A DNA stretch of 8,648 nucleotides from Lachnospiraceae bacterium. Its GTDB lineage: Bacteria; Bacillota_A; Clostridia; Lachnospirales; Lachnospiraceae. The position numbers and the translations under genes are program-made. The notes beneath the pieces were generated by a model. That model was not told where the DNA came from, searched no databases, and worked only from the letters and a program-made list of their open reading frames with translations. Below are positions 6,426 through 8,648 of this stretch, piece after piece (the stretch's first letter is position 1; every line of letters begins with the position of its first letter). The stretch lies in assembly GCA_017652545.1 (NCBI GenBank), contig JAGCAV010000284.1:1-8648 (forward strand), written 5' to 3'.

Positions 6426-7775
6426 ATGAGCGATGAATTTAAGGATTTTGAGGTAACACCGGTTCCGTCACTGGTATTCGGAGAGGCGGAAAAGACGCTT
6501 GAATCTGCGCAGCAGGTGATCGCACAGGCAAATGAGGCTGTCGGCCAGAATGCGCAGGAACTGCAGGAAGCGGTGGCGGAGGCCACGCAGACCGCGCAGA
6601 ATGCCCAGGAGACCATCTCCCCTGAGGCGCTCAGCCAGGCTGTCAGCCAGACGATCGAGCATGCGACAGGCGGCGGCGCGGCAGCAGCAGCGGCAGCGGC
6701 TGTGGCGGATGTGAGCGCGGCAGCACCTGCCCCCCAGGAAGCGCTCAGCGATGCACTGCTCACCGATGAGGAGCGCGCGCAGGTCGATTCCTTCTCGAAG
6801 CAGATCGACATCAAGAATTCCTCGGCGATCCTTCAGTACGGCGCCGGTGCTCAGAAGAAGATGGCTGACTTCTCTGAGAAGGCCCTTGAAAATGTGCGCA
6901 CCAAGGATATGGGTGAGGTCGGCAACATGATCGCCGGCCTGGTCACGGAGCTTTCAAGTTTCGGAGATGAGGAAGAGAAGGGCATTTTCGGATTTTTCAA
7001 AAAGAATACGAACAAGCTTGCCGGCATGAAGGCCAAATATGACAAGGCCGAGGTCAATGTGGAAAAGATCTCCAAAGCGCTGGAAGACCATCAGGTCCAG
7101 CTGATCAAGGACATTGCCATGCTCGACAAGATGTATGAGCTGAACCTGTCTTACTTCAAGGAACTGACCATGTACATCCTGGCAGGCAAGAAGCGCCTGA
7201 AGGAAGTCCGCGAGGGAGAACTGGCGGAGCTGATCGCCAAAGCGGAGCAGACGGGACTGGCGGAGGACGCGCAGGCGGCCAAGGATCTGGACGAGATGTG
7301 CGAGCGTTTCGAGAAAAAGCTGTATGACCTGGAACTGACCAGGGCCGTTGCCCTCCAGACAGCACCCCAGATCAGGCTGGTACAGGATGCCGACGAGGTG
7401 ATGGTGGAAAAGATCCAGTCCACGCTCGTCAACACGATTCCGCTGTGGAAGAACCAGATGGTCATCGCTCTGGGCGTGGAACACTCCAACCAGGCGGCCA
7501 AGGCGCAGCAGGCAGTGACGGAGCTGACCAACGATCTGCTCAAGAAGAACGCTGAAACGCTGAAGACGGCGACCATCGCGACCGCAAAGGCGGCTGAGAG
7601 AGGCGTTGTTGACATCGAGACCCTCAAACAGACGAATGCCCAGCTTCTTTCCACACTGGATGAGGTCGTGAAGATCCAGAGCGAAGGCAGGGCCAAGAGA
7701 GAAGCGGCCGAAGCCCAGATGAGGGAGATGGAGATCGAGCTCAAGAACAAGCTGGTTCAGATGAGCAAGGACTGA
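6426..7775 (+). CDS. telA: TelA-family toxic anion resistance protein
   Basis: Cytoplasmic, mostly helical protein of the TelA family (PF05816), associated with tellurite tolerance and, in some Gram-positives, with tolerance to cell-envelope antimicrobials; the mechanism is unknown. The 449 residues fall into an Ala/Gln-rich N-terminal extension (about 1-110, with coiled-coil heptads at 20-78 and a TGGGA8 tract at 81-91) and the TelA domain (about 112-445). Domain landmarks are LTDEERAQVDSFSKQIDI (112-129), FFKKNTNKLAGMKAKYDKAE (190-209), LDKMYELNLSYFKELTMYIL (233-252), LVNTIPLWKNQMVIALG (334-350) and a C-terminal coiled coil including VDIETLKQTNAQLLSTLDEV (395-414). The family is usually about 370-400 residues, so the extension explains the extra length. 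The next gene starts 2 nt after the stop. Whether this protein acts on tellurite in this organism cannot be told. Confidence 0.93.
   Translation: MSDEFKDFEVTPVPSLVFGEAEKTLESAQQVIAQANEAVGQNAQELQEAVAEATQTAQNAQETISPEALSQAVSQTIEHATGGGAAAAAAAAVADVSAAAPAPQEALSDALLTDEERAQVDSFSKQIDIKNSSAILQYGAGAQKKMADFSEKALENVRTKDMGEVGNMIAGLVTELSSFGDEEEKGIFGFFKKNTNKLAGMKAKYDKAEVNVEKISKALEDHQVQLIKDIAMLDKMYELNLSYFKELTMYILAGKKRLKEVREGELAELIAKAEQTGLAEDAQAAKDLDEMCERFEKKLYDLELTRAVALQTAPQIRLVQDADEVMVEKIQSTLVNTIPLWKNQMVIALGVEHSNQAAKAQQAVTELTNDLLKKNAETLKTATIATAKAAERGVVDIETLKQTNAQLLSTLDEVVKIQSEGRAKREAAEAQMREMEIELKNKLVQMSKD
6669..6685 (+). repeat. 17-nt match to a block inside xpaC (copy 2)
   Basis: Identical to 6247-6263 and in the same codon phase. 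It opens the Gly3-Ala8 tract of the TelA N-terminal extension. Confidence 0.6.
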
Positions 7776-7777
7776 TC

Positions 7778-7972
7778 ATGACAGAGGAAGTGTTCTTAAG
7801 CGGTTTCTGTAAGGCACAGAATCAGACGCGCACGGTGATGTGCGAGTACGAGACGGACGCGCAAAACAGGATACTGTCTGTGGAATCCGACTGCGCGTTT
7901 CCGGATTGTCCGCACAGCGGTTCGTGTGTGATCTTCCGGGAAATGAGAAAAACCGGCGAAAAAGAACAGTGA
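7778..7972 (+). CDS. Small five-cysteine protein of unknown function, coupled to telA
   Basis: I do not recognise a named family. The 64 residues include Cys11, Cys22, Cys39, Cys44 and Cys50 plus His46, with the last three in the compact motif DCAFPDCPHSGSC (38-50). There is no signal peptide or membrane segment, so a cytoplasmic protein is expected. The cysteine spacing could hold a zinc ion or iron, or form a redox site; this is inference. It starts 2 nt after the telA stop (TGATCATG) with AAGGA at 7767-7771 inside the telA end, so it should be translated with telA. That position, the in-frame length and biased codon use argue for a real gene. The stop falls just before a promoter for the next gene. 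Confidence 0.7.
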   Translation: MTEEVFLSGFCKAQNQTRTVMCEYETDAQNRILSVESDCAFPDCPHSGSCVIFREMRKTGEKEQ

Positions 7973-7975
7973 CTA

Positions 7976-8004
7976 TTGTGCAGACCGGCTGTTTGAGTTA
8001 TAAT
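7976..8004 (+). promoter_or_regulatory. Sigma-A-type promoter for the zinc-ribbon gene
   Basis: A perfect TATAAT at 7999-8004 lies 17 nt after TTGTGC (7976-7981, 3 of 6 to the -35 consensus but with the key TTG). Transcription should start near 8011, leaving a leader of about 54 nt. The gene downstream may also be reached by read-through from telA, as no terminator lies between. Confidence 0.7.
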
Positions 8005-8064
8005 AATTCGGTTACAGGGGACAGTAATTTGTTTCGGAAGGGGTTTGGAAGGAGAAATTGATCC

Positions 8065-8648
8065 ATGAAAAGATGCATGTATTGCGGGCATGAGAATGAT
8101 GATGCGAGCGAAAATTGCTCAAAGTGCGGCAATCACCTGATCGACACGCCCACACAGCAGGATATTCCGGTGGAGGATGTGCCCGATGAGCTGTTTCCGG
8201 AGCAGGGTCCCGAGGGAGATCTTCCTTTTGTGCAGCAGCCGGAAGTCCAGCCCGGTGATATTCATATTGATGAAGAGGGAAATCCGCGGCCGGCTGTCAC
8301 GGATGACATCGCTGAGGACCCCTATTACGGAAGCGCGGGAATGACATACGGGCAGAATGCCCAGTACGGCGGCCAGATGTACGGATACGACCAGTCCGGC
8401 CAGCAGTATGACAATTACACAGGAGAAAGCTATGCAGGAGGTTCCGCAGGCGGCCGGGATACTTCGGACAGCGGAAGCCTTACCCTGATGAAAAAAGCCA
8501 GGAAGCGCATGCATAACCCGATCCTGTTCCTGGCGATCGTGCTTTACACGGTCCATTTCGGGGCATCCATCCTGAACATTGCTCTGGGCAATGCCATAAC
8601 GAATATTTCAACAGTCAGCCATACGATCACGAAGATGACCGGCCAGAA
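8065..8648 (+). CDS. Zinc-ribbon membrane protein with Tyr/Gly/Gln-rich linker, 3'-truncated by window
   Basis: The frame is open from ATG 8065 to the window edge (194 residues seen). The N-terminus is a compact zinc ribbon with Cys4, Cys7, Cys18 and Cys21 (CMYCGHE and CSKCGNHL), as in the zinc_ribbon_2 type. A long acidic, Pro-rich linker follows (28-86), then a stretch rich in Tyr, Gly and Gln (87-126), a basic patch KKARKR (143-148), and a hydrophobic membrane segment at about 152-174. The positive patch before the helix favours a cytoplasmic N-terminus. Proteins with this plan are frequent in Clostridia and mostly uncharacterised; the missing C-terminus may hold the informative domain. 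AAGGAG at 8049-8054, 10 nt before the ATG, supports the start. Its own promoter lies just upstream. Confidence 0.85.
   Translation, partial: MKRCMYCGHENDDASENCSKCGNHLIDTPTQQDIPVEDVPDELFPEQGPEGDLPFVQQPEVQPGDIHIDEEGNPRPAVTDDIAEDPYYGSAGMTYGQNAQYGGQMYGYDQSGQQYDNYTGESYAGGSAGGRDTSDSGSLTLMKKARKRMHNPILFLAIVLYTVHFGASILNIALGNAITNISTVSHTITKMTGQ

Noticed and set aside
8119..8556. 145-codon open frame on the - strand opposite the zinc-ribbon gene
   Set aside because: The + strand frame has a ribosome site, promoter and zinc-ribbon cysteines; the antisense frame has none of these.

Overview
The window reads as chromosomal DNA from a Gram-positive anaerobe of the class Clostridia, most likely a Lachnospiraceae-type gut bacterium. 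This is an inference from the moderately high GC (mid-50s % by eye), strong AGGAGG-type ribosome binding sites, the xpaC-telA gene pair typical of Firmicutes, and the overall protein style. No sequence in the window fixes the species. All genes are on the + strand, coding density is high, and no mobile element, RNA gene or CRISPR array is visible.

Region 1 (1-4654) is a canonical branched-chain amino acid (LIV/HAAT) ABC importer operon in the classic order: substrate-binding protein (5' end cut off by the window), permease livH, permease livM, ATPase livG, ATPase livF. A strong hairpin without a U-tract lies between the binding-protein gene and livH. livM/livG and livG/livF each overlap by 8 nt in the same arrangement (ATGAGTGA and ATGAGTAA). 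The binding protein captures the ligand outside the membrane, LivH/LivM form the channel, and LivG/LivF power import. A second large hairpin, also without a U-tract, follows livF and probably marks the operon end.

Region 2 (4707-7972) starts with a short regulatory stretch: a 14-bp dyad, a 15-nt-spaced direct repeat and an extended -10 promoter candidate. It is followed by a likely three-gene operon: a long XpaC-family membrane protein, a TelA-family (toxic anion resistance) protein, and an unrecognised 64-residue five-cysteine protein that starts 2 nt after the telA stop. XpaC and TelA share an unusual Gly3-Ala-rich tract, three tandem 27-nt units in XpaC and one block in TelA. A four-copy heptamer repeat sits between their genes. 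XpaC/TelA pairs are linked to cell-envelope and toxic-anion tolerance, but their biochemistry is poorly understood.

Region 3 (7973-8648) has a good sigma-A-type promoter with a perfect TATAAT, driving a gene that runs off the right edge. It encodes a zinc-ribbon protein with an acidic and then Tyr/Gly/Gln-rich linker and at least one membrane segment.

The transporter part is ordinary. The xpaC-telA-small Cys protein-zinc ribbon part is the least described, and most of the findings concern it. No intergenic gap exceeds about 230 bases.
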